Assembly (NCBI GenBank): GCA_910580225.1
Contig: CAJTXE010000001.1
Coordinates: forward strand, 100,784-164,783
From: an uncultured Acetatifactor sp.
GTDB lineage: Bacteria > Bacillota > Clostridia > Lachnospirales > Lachnospiraceae
Reading direction: 5' to 3'
Length of the DNA stretch: 64,000 bases
In this document: positions 42,516-51,234 of the stretch, piece after piece
How positions within the stretch are numbered: position 1 is the first letter of the stretch
Layout: each line of letters starts with the position of its first letter
Notes under the pieces: model-generated
The model's input: the letters and a program-made list of their open reading frames with translations, nothing else
Database searches by the model: none
What the model was told of the DNA's origin: nothing
Made by a program: the position numbers and the translations under genes

Positions 42516-43798
42516 AAAAACTGACAAATGAAAATCAAATGAAATTTTTGTGTTTTCTTTGCTGTCTGGTCTATTTTATGAGCTATCTGACCAGGTTGAA
42601 CTATGCGGCCTGTATGGTAGAGCTGCAGAATGATCTGGGCATCGGGAAAAGCATTGCGGGGCTGCCTGTGACCATGTGTTTCTTAAGTTATGGCATAGGG
42701 CAGCTGGTCTGCGGAGTCCTGGGAGACAAATTCAGTCCCCAAAAGATGATTTTCACAGGGCTGGCAGGGGCGTCTGCCTGTAATCTGCTGGTGGCAGTCT
42801 TTCCCGGAATGGAGGTGATTATCCCGGCCTGGTTTCTGAACGGCTGTTTCCAGTCCATGCTTTGGCCGCCCATGGTGCGGATTATGGCGGAAATGCAGGA
42901 TGATAAATGGTACAGATTAAGCTGTGTACTGGTGTCCATGGCGTCGGCTCTGGCCACGGTGGCCCTGTATGTGTTTGTGCCTGTGTGCATCCAGGTCTCC
43001 GGATGGAAGACTGCATTTATTCTGCCGGGGATTCTGGGGATTGTGACGGCACTTTTCTGGATCAGGAAAGCCGGAATGGGGGAAGGAATTGGAAGCCCGG
43101 AAACAGGCAGGAGAGAAAAGCAGGGGAAAGATGAAATATCCGGACAGATTTCGGAGACTGAAAAGCAGGAGAAAGTACCTGAAGAACAAAAAACTGTATC
43201 ATTTGCCAGGCTGTTCGCGGAAGCTCCGCTGGTTCTCATTTTGCTTGCGATCATCCTTCAGGGAACCCTGCGGGACGGCATGACCACCTGGATGCCGGTG
43301 TATATGAAGGAAGTCTTTGGCATGAGCAGTGCAAAATCGATTTTGTCAGCTGCTGCCCTTCCTGTTTTCGGCGTGTTCAGCACCCTTTTTGCCTCCATAC
43401 TTTTAAGCAGACTGAAGAGTGAGGTATTTACTGCAGCGCTGCTGTTTGGAGCAGGTATGATAGCCAGTACTGCTATGCTGCCCTTTTATGACAATGCCCC
43501 GGCAATGTGTATTCTGATGATGACTCTGATTACAGGATGCATGCATGGCGTAAACCTGATGCTGATCAGCCGTGTACCCGGACGTTTTACCGGTTTTGGA
43601 AAGGTTTCTACGGTTTCCGGTGTCCTCAATGCGGCTACCTACATAGGTAGTTCTCTGTCTACCTACGGCTTCGGCGCAGTGGCTGACCGTGCGGGATGGC
43701 TGACCGTAATCCTGCTCTGGGCGGCGGTTGGGCTTCTGGGCGCGGTTTTGATGCTGGCGGCCAGGCGGAAATGGGACCGGTTCTGCGGAGGCAGGTAA
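42509..43798 (+). CDS. MFS permease of the OPA (organophosphate:Pi antiporter) type
   Basis: About 429 residues and 12 TM helices, with a charged central loop of about 50 residues (residues about 195-240). FMSYLTRLNYAACMVELQNDLGIGKSIAGLPVTMCFLSYGIGQLVCGVLGDKFSPQK matches GlpT/UhpT-like OPA permeases. GTG 42509 is preferred because GGAAGGGAAGAG lies upstream; ATG 42488 is the alternative and lacks a ribosome site. The gene overlaps the collapsed phosphodiesterase gene by seven bases, suggesting coupling. Family members exchange phosphorylated sugars or glycerol phosphates for phosphate. Confidence 0.85.
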   Translation: MLKKLTNENQMKFLCFLCCLVYFMSYLTRLNYAACMVELQNDLGIGKSIAGLPVTMCFLSYGIGQLVCGVLGDKFSPQKMIFTGLAGASACNLLVAVFPGMEVIIPAWFLNGCFQSMLWPPMVRIMAEMQDDKWYRLSCVLVSMASALATVALYVFVPVCIQVSGWKTAFILPGILGIVTALFWIRKAGMGEGIGSPETGRREKQGKDEISGQISETEKQEKVPEEQKTVSFARLFAEAPLVLILLAIILQGTLRDGMTTWMPVYMKEVFGMSSAKSILSAAALPVFGVFSTLFASILLSRLKSEVFTAALLFGAGMIASTAMLPFYDNAPAMCILMMTLITGCMHGVNLMLISRVPGRFTGFGKVSTVSGVLNAATYIGSSLSTYGFGAVADRAGWLTVILLWAAVGLLGAVLMLAARRKWDRFCGGR

Positions 43799-43877
43799 GA
43801 TTACCTGCTTCCCGGGTGAATGAGCTGATCCCAAAGGAGACGGCAAGGCTGTATCCGTCGGTGGACAGTGATGGTAA

Positions 43878-45270
43878 CTATCCCTGCCGATAGTATGCCT
43901 CCCGGTAATCGCTGGGGGTACAGCCGGTATACTTTTTAAAAGTCTTCAAAAAGTAAAAATAATCGTTGAACCCTGTCTGCATGGAGATATCGGTGATGGA
44001 GATATCGGTGGAGAGCAGCATCTTTTTGGCATTGCTGATGCGCAGGTCGGTCAGGTAATGGGAAAAGGTAGTTCCTGTGGATTTCTTAAAAATCTGACTG
44101 ATGTAATTCGGGTTCATGTTTACTATTTTTGCCACATGCCTCAGTGTGATATTTTCATTATAATACGTATTGATGTATTTCATGATCTTCAGGAAGTAGG
44201 TATTGCTTAAGCTGTCCGCTGCTTCCTGTTCCCTGGGGCAGACTCTGATGATCTGAATGAGGCTGTCCATCATATCCTGAAAGGATGCATAATCATGGAT
44301 GAGCTGCCGATGACTGTGGATAAAGTAATCCTGTGCGTCCGCAGCCAGGTTTGGGTTGGACACGATCATGTTGAAAAGCTGACGGGCTGAATGGATGGAG
44401 AACTGCTTATAGCTGTCATCTGTCTTCAGCAGAGTCAGGAGTTCACAGAGCCTTTCCTTTTCGGCAAAGGAGATGGCATTCTGGATCTGGGACATCAGGG
44501 GCAGGGACGCAAAATCGGGGTAGGAGTCGCAGATCCTGTTCTTCGGATCCAGAAAAAAGTGATAGGACATGGCGGTACATTTGTAAAATGCAGATCGAAA
44601 GTCCGACAGTCCTACCGGCAGGGGATAGATCCCGATTCCCAGAACACCTGCATCCAGCAGCGCATTCTGAAACAAGGACTCATCATAGGGACAGCAGGAC
44701 AGATAAGCGAACTGGGAGGGACCGCTTCGAAAAGCCAGGGCTCCCGGAAGCAGCAGAGCCGTGTCGCTGACGGAAGAGGCAAGGTAATAAGATTCTTCAA
44801 AGAGGTTGTTTGCCTCCAGATACAGCCGGATCTTATCGATATTATTGTCTTCAATGGCATCCAGGAAGGTATCGGCCGTAACAGATGCCGGCGTCTGTTC
44901 CAGATTGTGGGCGGCCTTCAGGAGCAGTGCCGCCAGCTCGTCATATTCCACAGGTTTCAGACAATATCCCAGCACTCCATACTGAATGGCTTTCTGGGCA
45001 TAGGAAAATTCCGCATATCCGCTCACAATGATAACCTGAGTCTTCAATCTCTTCTGGGCGATAAGACGGCACAGTTCCAGACCGTTGTATCCGGGCATAC
45101 GGATATCCAGCACAGCCACGTCCGGGGGGGGTATTTACCAGAATATTGTAGGCATCATTCCCGGTGGAAGCAGTGTAAGCCACACGCATGCCGTACTGCG
45201 TCCAGGGAAAATGGTGAACCATGGAATCTACGATGGACTGTTCGTCATCTGCCAGCAAAACATCATACAT
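43878..45270 (-). pseudogene. YesN-type AraC response regulator, broken by a one-base shift in a G8 tract
   Basis: Two overlapping minus-strand frames make one protein. From ATG 45270 (ribosome site GGGAGGAAG) it reads MYDVLLADDEQSIVDSMVHHFPW..., and the receiver continues in another frame as AVLDIRMPGYNG with the phospho-acceptor Asp. The frames meet at the plus-strand run of eight G at 45124-45131; seven G would restore NTPPDVAVLDIR. The rest is intact: a linker domain and a C-terminal double HTH (ITLRHVAKIVNMNPNYISQIFKKSTG, ITDISMQTGFNDYFYFLKTFKKYTG). It is the partner of the YesM-like kinase upstream. The break may be a sequencing error, a true mutation or phase variation. Confidence 0.8.
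45124..45131. repeat. Homopolymeric G8 tract at the frameshift site
   Basis: Eight consecutive G on plus (C on the coding strand) inside the receiver domain of the response regulator. One base less restores the frame. Confidence 0.9.
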
Positions 45271-45378
45271 TGTATTCTTCCTCCCGATTATGCAATGCCC
45301 ATTTCGCATGTGCCTTTTCTCGCGTTCTTCCATATCCTCCCGATGTTCCTATGGGAGGAATAGCTATCATGTGGGACC

Positions 45379-47181
45379 TTACCCTACAGGCAGATGGATT
45401 GTAACAACCGTTCCGTCATTTTCAGCCCCGTCGATTGTTATTCCATAGTCATCTCCGTACTGCAGTTTCAGTCTGGCGTGAGTGTTGATAATGCCCACAT
45501 AATTGGCAGTATCATAATGCGTTTGGGACAGGAGCTGTTGTATTTCCCGCATACGTTCCCCGGGCATGCCAACTCCGTCATCCCGCACCTCAACGAGGAA
45601 TTCTTTCTCTGTCACCGTACAGCCGATATAGAGGATACAATGCTCCAGAGCAGGTTCGATTCCATGCTGGATCGCATTTTCCACAATGGGCTGAAGGATG
45701 AGTTTGATGACAGGAATCTCCATTGCTTCCTCCGGTATATTATATAGAATATCAAATTTACTGCGAAAACGCAACTTCTGGATTTCAATGTATGCTTTCG
45801 TCATCTCCACTTCTTCCCGAAACGGTACAACAGGATCTCCCTTGGTATTATAACGATACATTTTTCCCACCGCCACGGCGATGGAAGCAATATCGGGCAC
45901 CTGATTGTCCAGGGCCAGAGAGCGGATCAGCTCCAGGACATTATAGAGGAAATGGGGATTGATCTGGCTGCGGAAATAGTCGATCTGGGTGGCCTGTGTC
46001 CGGATCTTCTCTTCGTAGAGCTTGGAGGAAGCTTCAAAGATCTGCATGTTCAGCTCATCGATATCAGAGAACATATTGGAGAAGGCCTGTGCCAGATTGT
46101 GCACTTCCGCACAGCCGCGGATGTTCAGGGGATATTTCAGGTGGCGCTGTCTCTGGCTGCGGATATCTTCGATGACATTGTTGAACTGATTCAGGGGCAG
46201 CGCCATGTTCCGGTACAAGACAGCGATCAGGACCAGGGAAAAGACTACCACCAGGATCAGAATAAACCAGATATAAAAGGAAATATCGGATAGCTGTGCC
46301 CGGATGGCAGGGATGTAGACCGCGCTGATAATATAACAGTTTGCGGCTTCCGAATACAGCATCTGAATGGAATAGGAATCATCGGAGACCGTATACTGGG
46401 GCAGGGCGCTGTCGGGAGTCAGAGAAATATATTCGGGACAGGCATCCAGGACAGCAGCTTCAAACTGTTTCGTATTTCGGCTCAGTCCGTAGGCATCGCC
46501 CTCCCTGTCCATGATAAAAAAGGAAGCAGGAGAATCGGCGTCGGAAGAATCCAGATTCAGTTGTGCGATATCCAATGAGATAAAGGCGCATCCCACCGGC
46601 TTTCCGAAGCGGTAGATCTTGCTGCAGTAGACATAATAAGTCATGTCCGCCAGAGGCAGGAAGCTGCTCTTGAACAGCCCAACGCCGTGGCCGGTGCTGA
46701 TACCGTCCTGAAGGGCCTGTCGGTATAAAGCGTCCAGATCCTCTTCGGAAAAAAGGGTGGACCAGTGGATCAGTTCATTGGCAAAAGCCACATCCACGAT
46801 ATTGTTGTTAAGAGATTTGATATAGGCAATGTTCCCGTTGACTTCATCTATGATTTCAGGGGTCAGATCCTGATAGGAGTCTGCAGACAGAAGGGTCCGG
46901 TAAAGCTCGTCAGTCTGAAATTCGCTGCACAGCACATCCAGCTGAAAGAAAAGTGTTTCCAGCTGGTTTCCGTATTTTTCTGTGAACAGATTGACATAAT
47001 TGGTCACGTTGACAGTGACAATCTGCTGGACGCTTTTGAGCATCAGAAAAGAAAGCAGCATGATCATGAAAACGGAAAGTCCGCTGACAACCAGAAACTG
47101 TTTGTGTATGGGAAGCCTGCTGAAGTTGTGCCCGGAGCTGTTGTTTCTGTTTCGGCGGCTTCGGATGACACCTTTGTCCAT
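45379..47181 (-). CDS. YesM-type sensor histidine kinase
   Basis: A 600-residue kinase. TM1 is about residues 28-50, a large extracellular dCache-like sensor spans to about 300, and TM2 is about 303-325, followed by HAMP. The His_kinase motif FRSQINPHFLYNVLELIRSLA carries the phospho-acceptor His, and the ATPase domain includes LQPIVENAIQHGIEP and DDGVGMP. The start follows AAGGAGATT. The gene lies 39 bases after a lipoprotein gene and 108 bases before the response-regulator gene, forming a lipoprotein-kinase-regulator operon. YesM/YesN pairs usually sense oligosaccharides and control sugar ABC operons. Confidence 0.92.
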   Translation of the reverse strand: MDKGVIRSRRNRNNSSGHNFSRLPIHKQFLVVSGLSVFMIMLLSFLMLKSVQQIVTVNVTNYVNLFTEKYGNQLETLFFQLDVLCSEFQTDELYRTLLSADSYQDLTPEIIDEVNGNIAYIKSLNNNIVDVAFANELIHWSTLFSEEDLDALYRQALQDGISTGHGVGLFKSSFLPLADMTYYVYCSKIYRFGKPVGCAFISLDIAQLNLDSSDADSPASFFIMDREGDAYGLSRNTKQFEAAVLDACPEYISLTPDSALPQYTVSDDSYSIQMLYSEAANCYIISAVYIPAIRAQLSDISFYIWFILILVVVFSLVLIAVLYRNMALPLNQFNNVIEDIRSQRQRHLKYPLNIRGCAEVHNLAQAFSNMFSDIDELNMQIFEASSKLYEEKIRTQATQIDYFRSQINPHFLYNVLELIRSLALDNQVPDIASIAVAVGKMYRYNTKGDPVVPFREEVEMTKAYIEIQKLRFRSKFDILYNIPEEAMEIPVIKLILQPIVENAIQHGIEPALEHCILYIGCTVTEKEFLVEVRDDGVGMPGERMREIQQLLSQTHYDTANYVGIINTHARLKLQYGDDYGITIDGAENDGTVVTIHLPVG

Positions 47182-47220
47182 AGTAATCTCCTTCTGCTGC
47201 AGATGGAGGCGCGTTCCTTA

Positions 47221-49533
47221 TTATCGCTCGTCCAGATACAGCTGTATCCGATTCTGCAGTATCTCCCCTACCTGGGGAATGCTCTTGGATCCATAGAAGC
47301 ATTCCCGCAGCTCTTCCGATATGGCAGCCTCAACGGCATCAGGCATGACAGGATAGGGAACGCATTTCTCATAGAGGGCAAGAAGTTCTTCCTTTACAGC
47401 AGTCCAGTCTGCCGAGACGGTAAAGGTCTCTCCGCCTATGACATATTGACTTCTCTGTGCCGGTTCTTTTAACTGCTCCATAAAGATATCTTCTCTTACA
47501 CTGAATCCTGATGTGCCAAGGCTTCTTTGAGATTCTGTGTCCAGGAGCCCGGACAAAAACCAGAATGCTACCTGCTTTTCTTCTTCCGAGGCGGAACTGC
47601 GAACCGCCACCGGGTCTGCAGTCCGGATAAAATGACAGGAACCCTCTCTTCCCGGGAACCCGATGAAATTTACATGTTCGCCGTAGATTTCCCGGTAGTA
47701 GGCGATCTGGTCAGGACAGTTCAGATAGGCGATATCTCCCAGATAGTTTCCGCCACGAATCTTTGGTATCTGGTCGGATCGTTCTTCCGGCAATTCATCT
47801 GTCTCCAGCCCTTTTGCCAATTCCGCGGCTGACAGAAATATACCGGTATCAAAATACGCATTTACGCCTGCAGCGTCTACGAAGAGGCTGTCATCCAGAG
47901 AGCGCAGTAAAAACAGTTCCATGAAATTCTGCGGTGTTTGTTCCGGAAAAATCTTCTGAAGGGAGTCGTTATTTTTTATATATTTCAGAAAAGACTCATA
48001 ATCCCAGTTTTCTTCTTCATAGCAGTTTGTCAGAAAGCTTATCATATCCCAGGAAAATACCAAACCATATTGTTCTCCGTCAATCAGGCCTCCCATCATG
48101 GGCTTGTCTAAAAGCTGGTCCTGCAGTTCCCATTCTGTCAATTTACCTTCCAGGTTTTCCCAAAGCTTCCTGTTTGATACAAAATCTATCACATTTGTAT
48201 CTACCAGAACGGGGCCTTTTCCTGCTGTCAGTTCTGTCAGGAGCTTTGCCTCTTCATATACTTCCAATGTAATCAGGTAGGCAGGATGCTCTCTGTTAAA
48301 GCGATTTACAGACTCCAGATACTGCTGTCTGCCTGAAACGGAGACAGCAAAACTGATCTCCATGGTTTCCGTTTCTTCCGGAGTAGGTATAAGGTGCAGA
48401 AAGTACAGGTCATCCTGGTAGGTACAGATTATGATATCGATACTTCCGTCCGGTTCTGCGGACATTTGCAATACTTTTGAAACATGGAGGCCATGGTTTT
48501 CCCACAGATAAAGGGCCTCTTCCTCTTGAAGGTTATAATCGCTCCGATAGATTCCTTTCTCATCGGCGTACAGAAGGCTGTTTTCATCAAAGGCAGTAAG
48601 AAAATACGTATTTTCGGTTCGGCGTGTGAGCAATACGTTTTCTCCCGTTTCCAGATCCGGTTGATAGAGCGTACCGACCTGAATTTCCCCTTGACTTTCA
48701 AAAGAGAGGGCGGTACAGAAGCATCCCACACTTCCGTCCGGGAATGCAGTCAGGATGGCACTGGCTTTTCCCATGTTGTCAGTATCTGTCATGATTTCGG
48801 TTCCGTTCGGATGATAAACATGTAAGGTCCGATTCTCATCAATTACATAGAGATTGAAATCTTTATCAGACATCATATCCCCGTCTCCGACTTCATGAGG
48901 AATCTCATAGCGCTGAAGCAGGATACCGTTCTCACCGATTATACTGATTCCATCCGGGGTTCCGGCGTTTCCACCGAGATTTCGAAGCACATAACCATCC
49001 ATTCCTGACATACCGCCTACGGAAACTACCATGCCCGTTTTTTCCGGATCCGGGGAATAGGGCTTTGCGTCCGCTTCAAACGAAACATTTGCTCCATAGA
49101 TGTCTGACGCGGTAATTTCCTGTCTTCCCGTGACTTTTCCGTCCGCTGTCTGCCAGAACCACTTTGTGAACAGTCCGCCGGCAGACCGTCCCAGGAAAGA
49201 CCTGCTGGTCATGTAACTGGGTGTATCTTCCGGGAGTGTCTCCGCGTATTCCAAATAGGCGGCTGGGGCTTCCGGCACAAGGTTTTCCCGTATTGCGGCC
49301 ATATATTGATCCTTACCGTTGTCTACCTGTAAGCTGCTGGAATAGACAGGGGAAGAAGCGCTTCCTGACAGCAAATCGGAAACACCCTTCTGTGACAGGA
49401 GGGTATCGGCTGTTACGTTTGGCTGCACAGCTAACGGGTTTATATCCTGGCTGCAGCCATCTCCACATCCCAGAATATTGACTGTCAGTCCGATACATAA
49501 CAGTGCCGCAAGAAATCTACTTTTCCCCTGCAT
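47221..49533 (-). CDS. Large lipoprotein with a C-terminal solute-binding-type domain
   Basis: A 770-residue protein with a lipoprotein signal: hydrophobic AALLCIGLTVNI then lipobox ILGC with Cys23. The N-terminal half (about 80-400) has beta-propeller-like repeats (GISIIGENGILLQRYEI, NLYVIDENRTLHVYHPNGTEIM, SILTAFPDGSVGCF). The C-terminal part from about 390 resembles family 1 solute-binding proteins (QQYLESVNRFNREHPAYLITLEVYEE, YGLVFSWDMISFLTNCYEEENWDYESFLKYI). It is far longer than a transport SBP (about 430) and no permease is next to it; it precedes the kinase by 39 bases. A sensory role, presenting ligand to YesM, is likely. Confidence 0.8.
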   Translation of the reverse strand: MQGKSRFLAALLCIGLTVNILGCGDGCSQDINPLAVQPNVTADTLLSQKGVSDLLSGSASSPVYSSSLQVDNGKDQYMAAIRENLVPEAPAAYLEYAETLPEDTPSYMTSRSFLGRSAGGLFTKWFWQTADGKVTGRQEITASDIYGANVSFEADAKPYSPDPEKTGMVVSVGGMSGMDGYVLRNLGGNAGTPDGISIIGENGILLQRYEIPHEVGDGDMMSDKDFNLYVIDENRTLHVYHPNGTEIMTDTDNMGKASAILTAFPDGSVGCFCTALSFESQGEIQVGTLYQPDLETGENVLLTRRTENTYFLTAFDENSLLYADEKGIYRSDYNLQEEEALYLWENHGLHVSKVLQMSAEPDGSIDIIICTYQDDLYFLHLIPTPEETETMEISFAVSVSGRQQYLESVNRFNREHPAYLITLEVYEEAKLLTELTAGKGPVLVDTNVIDFVSNRKLWENLEGKLTEWELQDQLLDKPMMGGLIDGEQYGLVFSWDMISFLTNCYEEENWDYESFLKYIKNNDSLQKIFPEQTPQNFMELFLLRSLDDSLFVDAAGVNAYFDTGIFLSAAELAKGLETDELPEERSDQIPKIRGGNYLGDIAYLNCPDQIAYYREIYGEHVNFIGFPGREGSCHFIRTADPVAVRSSASEEEKQVAFWFLSGLLDTESQRSLGTSGFSVREDIFMEQLKEPAQRSQYVIGGETFTVSADWTAVKEELLALYEKCVPYPVMPDAVEAAISEELRECFYGSKSIPQVGEILQNRIQLYLDER

Positions 49534-49556
49534 GAATTTACTCCCTTCTTTTCGCT

Positions 49557-49862
49557 TTATCTGCCGCAGCTATGCCCTCGGTCACCATAAGAGACTTCTT
49601 CCGTTTTGTCTGAATCAGCACCACAATCAACGCATGTAAAGCGTAAAAGGACAATAAGCTCGTGATAATTACATGTTCTTATATCTACACTTCCATCAGG
49701 AAAATATCCATACAGATACTCATGGGAATGTGATACCGTACGACTGCTAATGTATGACCTGTTTGAGAAATCATGCGGCGGACATTTTGCTTGTGCAGAT
49801 ATACCAGTTCCTAGCAGTGTGGATGCAGTTAATAGTGTTAAAAATAATTTTTTGCACATCAT
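49557..49862 (-). CDS. Small secreted cysteine-containing protein
   Basis: A 101-residue precursor with a clear signal peptide (MCKKLFLTLLTASTLLGTGISAQA, cleavage likely after AQA). The mature part is about 75 residues and rich in His, Tyr and Cys (CPPHDF...SHSHEYLYGYFPDGS...RTCNYH...FTCVDCGADSDK...GHSCGR). CxxC and the extra Cys/His could bind a metal or form disulfides. The start follows GAGGGTGATC. It lies 23 bases upstream of the lipoprotein gene on the same strand and in an AT-rich patch shared with the XRE-type gene. I do not recognise a named family. Confidence 0.65.
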   Translation of the reverse strand: MMCKKLFLTLLTASTLLGTGISAQAKCPPHDFSNRSYISSRTVSHSHEYLYGYFPDGSVDIRTCNYHELIVLLRFTCVDCGADSDKTEEVSYGDRGHSCGR

Positions 49863-49933
49863 TTGATCACCCTCTTATAATTTTTGGATATATTTTTTAC
49901 AGTTTGCCCAATTATTGAATGCTGCAGCTATTG

Positions 49934-50410
49934 TTAATTGGATAATTTTATAATACGGTATTTTTTAAACTTAGTCAAGAATGCTGTTGATTTTTGAAGA
50001 AACCATTTTGGATAAACAACAGAAAACATATGGAAAAATTTTATGTTGAGAATCATCAATTCACACCATATCAGCCGATAGGAACAGAGCAGGTCGATTT
50101 GAAATTCAGACAGTGTAAGCAGCAGCGTTTTGATAAGATCTGTTATTCTCGTGCCGGGAGGTTTTTGTTCCGTTGTTTTTAGAAAAAGGTATTCTTGCAG
50201 GTACAGAACGTCTTTTTTGCCGGCTAGATTTTCCATTTTATCCAGATAAGCATTTAAGGATTTCGGAGGGAGAGAATGTTCATGCACAATCTTGTTTTCG
50301 ACTTTTGACAGAGTCTTTGCCGTACAGATGCCTTCTGCCATCTTTTCTTGTGTGAGTCCTGCTTTCAGCCTGGCTTCCCGAATCATATTTTTGACGTTAT
50401 ATATTCCCAT
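49934..50410 (-). CDS. XRE-type helix-turn-helix protein, probably shortened
   Basis: A 158-residue protein whose first 75 residues are an XRE helix-turn-helix of a Lachnospiraceae-typical type (MGIYNVKNMIREARLKAGLTQEKMAEGICTAKTLSKVENK). The rest (FQIDLLCSYRLIWCELMILNIKFFHMFSVVYPKWFLQKSTAFL) is hydrophobic and basic, and relatives of this group normally continue with a TPR-like domain of 200 or more residues. A truncation with a frameshifted tail is therefore likely. It has a near-consensus promoter (50480-50508). Base composition is AT-rich relative to the surroundings, as expected for a recent import. Confidence 0.6.
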   Translation of the reverse strand: MGIYNVKNMIREARLKAGLTQEKMAEGICTAKTLSKVENKIVHEHSLPPKSLNAYLDKMENLAGKKDVLYLQEYLFLKTTEQKPPGTRITDLIKTLLLTLSEFQIDLLCSYRLIWCELMILNIKFFHMFSVVYPKWFLQKSTAFLTKFKKYRIIKLSN

Positions 50411-50479
50411 CTCAAAATTCCTTTCAGTGTAATGTTTATCTCATACCAGCTGAGCAGGGCAGATTAAAATTAGACTACA

Positions 50480-50508
50480 ATCATATAATACAATTTCGGG
50501 AATGTCAA
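50480..50508 (-). promoter_or_regulatory. Promoter of the XRE-type gene
   Basis: On the minus strand TTGACA (50503-50508), 17 bases, TATGAT (50480-50485). This is close to consensus. Confidence 0.75.
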
Positions 50509-50521
50509 GAACTCTACCTAA

Positions 50522-51103
50522 ATGGAAATAAAAAAATTCCTGGACGATAATGTAAAGTTAGATCTTCATAACAGTATATTACTGATAAAACCCACAGAGG
50601 ATCGCTATGGATATGAATTTCCTATAAGGATTTTTGAAGCACAGATCCGGGAATATCTGAATCTTGTTCCGGCGTTCGGCGGGCGGGAGCGAGGGGAGGA
50701 CTGGATATACGGATTCGAGAATTACCATTTTCTGACAGCTTATGTGGAAGATGTCATCCAGACGAAGGGCGCTGACTTCCGGAATGATATCCGCGGCTTC
50801 TGTGTTTTGCTGGATCATAAAAGGAGTCTCTGTCATACCTTTGCGTATTTTGAAAGACAGGGTGAGCTGGAAAACGGTTTTTCAGAACATTATAACCGGA
50901 TTGTGCAGAAGACTTTCCTGATCAGAAATTTAGTACTCAAGCTTTATTTTAAATATACGGAAAACACAGCGGTCTCGCTTCTGCATAGGCTGAAAGAGCT
51001 GATGGCAGAAGAACAGGAAGTTCTGCATTGTTTTCTGGAGAGACAGTCCAAATCTGCTCTTCCAGGTCTGCCTATAATGCCCACACAGAAGTATTCGGGA
51101 TAG
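50522..51103 (+). CDS. Uncharacterised 193-residue protein
   Basis: The ATG at 50522 has no clear ribosome site, so the start is uncertain. The product is soluble (MEIKKFLDDNVKLDLHNSILLIKPTEDRYGYEFPIRIFEAQIREYLNLVPAF...), with an alpha-helical second half (NRIVQKTFLIRNLVLKLYFKYTENTAVSLLHRLKELMAEEQEVLHCFLERQ). It has no signal peptide, TM segment or recognisable motif. It precedes the GntR-type regulator by about 130 bases, but that gene has its own promoter. The length and composition suggest a real gene; no function is proposed. Confidence 0.55.
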   Translation: MEIKKFLDDNVKLDLHNSILLIKPTEDRYGYEFPIRIFEAQIREYLNLVPAFGGRERGEDWIYGFENYHFLTAYVEDVIQTKGADFRNDIRGFCVLLDHKRSLCHTFAYFERQGELENGFSEHYNRIVQKTFLIRNLVLKLYFKYTENTAVSLLHRLKELMAEEQEVLHCFLERQSKSALPGLPIMPTQKYSG

Positions 51104-51160
51104 TATTGCTAAGATAACCCATCCCACAGGGTACAGAGGATTTTCACGGCACAGTATTAT

Positions 51161-51189
51161 TTGCATATTCCTTTAAACCGTGCTAAAAT
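51161..51189 (+). promoter_or_regulatory. Promoter of the AraR-like regulator gene
   Basis: TTGCAT (51161-51166), 17 bases, TAAAAT (51184-51189). Confidence 0.6.
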
Positions 51190-51234
51190 GGATATGGCAA
51201 ACATAATAAATATGTCAGAATGGGGGCAGCAGCC

